64,000 bases of DNA from Exiguobacterium sp. s146 (lineage in GTDB: Bacteria; Bacillota; Bacilli; Exiguobacteriales; Exiguobacteriaceae), in the NCBI RefSeq assembly GCF_018618415.1, contig NZ_JACSMA010000001.1:992001-1056000 (forward strand). The letters are read 5' to 3'. The translations under genes and the position numbers were made by a program. The first letter of the stretch is position 1. Each line of letters starts with the position of its first letter. Below are positions 63,006 through 64,000 of the stretch, one piece after another. Below the pieces are notes generated by a model. The model was not told the DNA's origin and made no database searches. It was given only the letters and a program-made list of their open reading frames with translations.

Positions 63006-63362
63006 ATGCTGGTGAAATATAAACAATCGTACGAAAAGACGGCGATGGGATTGCTCGCGTTCTCATGTAGCGACAAATCGCCACTCGCCTTACTCGACCT
63101 CGTCCGGTCCTATGAAGACGACCCTGCCAAATTCCTTTATCTTTGGAGAGTCGGGGAAGACTTCGTCGGAATCATCGGGATGGAGCAACAAGAGACGACG
63201 ATGTTGATCCATCATATCGCGCTGTCTCCGTCGTTCCGCGGCGAGAAACGTTCCTATGAACTGCTCGATGAGACCCGGAACTTATTGCCGCTCGACTTGA
63301 CGCTCGTCGGTCAAGGCAAGACCGGGGACTTGCTCGATAAATGGAATCAAGTCGTCATCTAA
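63006..63362 (+). CDS. ribT: RibT, GNAT-type acetyltransferase
   Basis: 118 residues beginning MLVKYKQSYEKTAMGLLAF, closely matching the Bacillus RibT N-terminus. Short GNAT fold, acetyl-CoA-binding region degenerate (SPSFRGEKRSYELLD). Substrate unknown. In Bacillus it ends the rib operon; no riboflavin genes are visible here. ATG 63006 follows AAAGGTGGTG; the 12-codon extension is not needed. Confidence 0.85.
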   Translation: MLVKYKQSYEKTAMGLLAFSCSDKSPLALLDLVRSYEDDPAKFLYLWRVGEDFVGIIGMEQQETTMLIHHIALSPSFRGEKRSYELLDETRNLLPLDLTLVGQGKTGDLLDKWNQVVI

Positions 63363-63392
63363 AAAAAGCTAGGCTCAGCGCCTAGCTTTTTT
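63361..63392 (+). terminator. Bidirectional terminator between ribT and the DUF309 gene
   Basis: GCTAGGC/GCCTAGC stem (63368-63374 with 63380-63386) flanked by A and T runs. The DUF309 stop codon falls in the loop. Confidence 0.9.
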
Positions 63393-63845
63393 GCGTGCCT
63401 CGAGCGCCCGGAGCCGCTCGGTGACGACCGGTGTCCGGTCGCGGTACATATGTTTATGGACGAGCTCGTCAAACGTGAGCGCGGTCGGTTCGAAAGTCGG
63501 TTTCAAGCGCTCAATCCGTTGGCGCGTCGGCGGGTCGAGCGGGAGTGTCTCGGGGAGCGGCCAACGATTCAAGTCTCGGGCGAACGTCTCCACGTCGATG
63601 CCGTGCCCCTCGAGCTCGGTCGCGGCCAACCCGAGCTTCTGCTGGAGCGCCGCGATGCTCTTTTTCGCCCCGGCCATATTGCCGCGACGGGCATGGTAAT
63701 GGGCGACGGCGTACTGAATCAAGACGGCGTAACCTAAATCTTGCCGGCCTCCATCTTGCCAGGCTTCCTCGAGCACTTCATGGCATTCGAAATAATCGGC
63801 ATGGCATTCAAACAAGAGCGTATACTGGAGTAAAGGCGTTGACAT
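63375..63845 (-). CDS. ypuF: DUF309 family protein (YpuF-like)
   Basis: 156 residues, all-helical, with the DUF309 pattern FECHEVLEEAWQDG near 19 and AVAHYHARRGN near 47. Function unknown. Located between ribT and scpA, as ypuF is in B. subtilis, but here on the opposite strand. The start at 63845 follows AAAGGAG. Confidence 0.82.
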   Translation of the reverse strand: MSTPLLQYTLLFECHADYFECHEVLEEAWQDGGRQDLGYAVLIQYAVAHYHARRGNMAGAKKSIAALQQKLGLAATELEGHGIDVETFARDLNRWPLPETLPLDPPTRQRIERLKPTFEPTALTFDELVHKHMYRDRTPVVTERLRALEARKKARR

Positions 63846-63923
63846 CAAATTTCTCCTTTCGTGGTCACGGTACTACAAAACATGTTATACTAAAGCGCAA
63901 AAATGTAAATGGCAGGTGTCTCT

Positions 63924-64000
63924 ATGGAAGCGTACAACGTCAAAATCGATACGTTCGAAGGTCCGCTTGACCTGTTGCTCCACTTGATTGGCAAGATGGA
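63924..64000 (+). CDS. scpA: Segregation and condensation protein A, N-terminus (runs off window)
   Basis: The first 25 residues include [20 protein letters not shown], the typical ScpA start. Kleisin subunit linking SMC and ScpB in chromosome condensation. AGGTG precedes the ATG. A -10 TATACT (near 63886) lies upstream in the gap divergent from the DUF309 gene. Confidence 0.88.

Overview
The window looks like chromosomal core sequence from a Gram-positive, low-GC-lineage bacterium of the Exiguobacterium type. This is inferred from protein resemblance and gene order, not from a search. Base composition is moderately GC-rich for a Bacillota, ribosome binding sites are strong (AAGGAGG type), TTG and GTG starts are common, and nearly every transcription unit ends in an intrinsic hairpin-T terminator. 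Gene order closely follows the Bacillus subtilis segment dxs-yqxC-ahrC-recN-spo0A / yqzF-bkdR-ptb-bcd-buk-lpdV-bkdAA-AB-B / yqiW-artPQR / yqjA-yqjE / rnz / nudF-fur / xerD-drm-punA-pdp / ppiB-ribT-ypuF-scpA. I see no rRNA, tRNA, insertion sequence, prophage or CRISPR array.

Layout. 1-4.6 kb: end of dxs, then tlyA, argR, recN and spo0A. The spoIVB gene that sits between recN and spo0A in sporulating bacilli is absent. 4.65-5.23 kb: no protein gene, but a good promoter with a catabolite-responsive (cre) site, about 520 bases rich in hairpins, and a strong terminator. I read this as a large structured RNA of unknown family, the most interesting item here. 5.2-15.2 kb: yqzF and the complete branched-chain keto acid degradation operon with its sigma-54 activator BkdR, a -24/-12 promoter, an upstream palindrome and a cre site. 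15.3-21.9 kb: spo0M, a methyltransferase, bacilliredoxin, an arginine-type ABC transporter preceded by an ArgR-type box on its promoter, and two hydrolases.

22-31.2 kb: fadH-like reductase, a glucosaminidase, yqjA, two mini-genes (a Prli42-like membrane peptide and a 57-residue protein resembling sigma-factor region 3), a YqjE-type peptidase, rnz, and an ECF-type vitamin uptake module with a DUF4430 lipoprotein. That module's ATPase is a fusion of two complementary half-degenerate ABC domains. 31.3-46.3 kb: short-chain dehydrogenases, the TrhP1/TrhP2 tRNA hydroxylation pair, MATE and EamA transporters, topB, signalling proteins (receiver-phosphatase, HPt, CheV), a CorA channel, gapN, and a YqjP/YqjQ-like pair.

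46.4-51.4 kb: a tightly overlapped six-gene operon resembling E. coli ynjBCD plus ynjF (ABC transporter with a CDP-alcohol phosphatidyltransferase) with an added FAD-dependent reductase. Its substrate is unknown. 51.4-64 kb: thioredoxin-like protein, PadR regulator, aldo/keto reductase, nudF, fur, HAD, VOC, MFS and ROK genes, xerD, the nucleoside salvage operon drm-punA-pdp, ppiB, ribT, a DUF309 gene, and the start of scpA.
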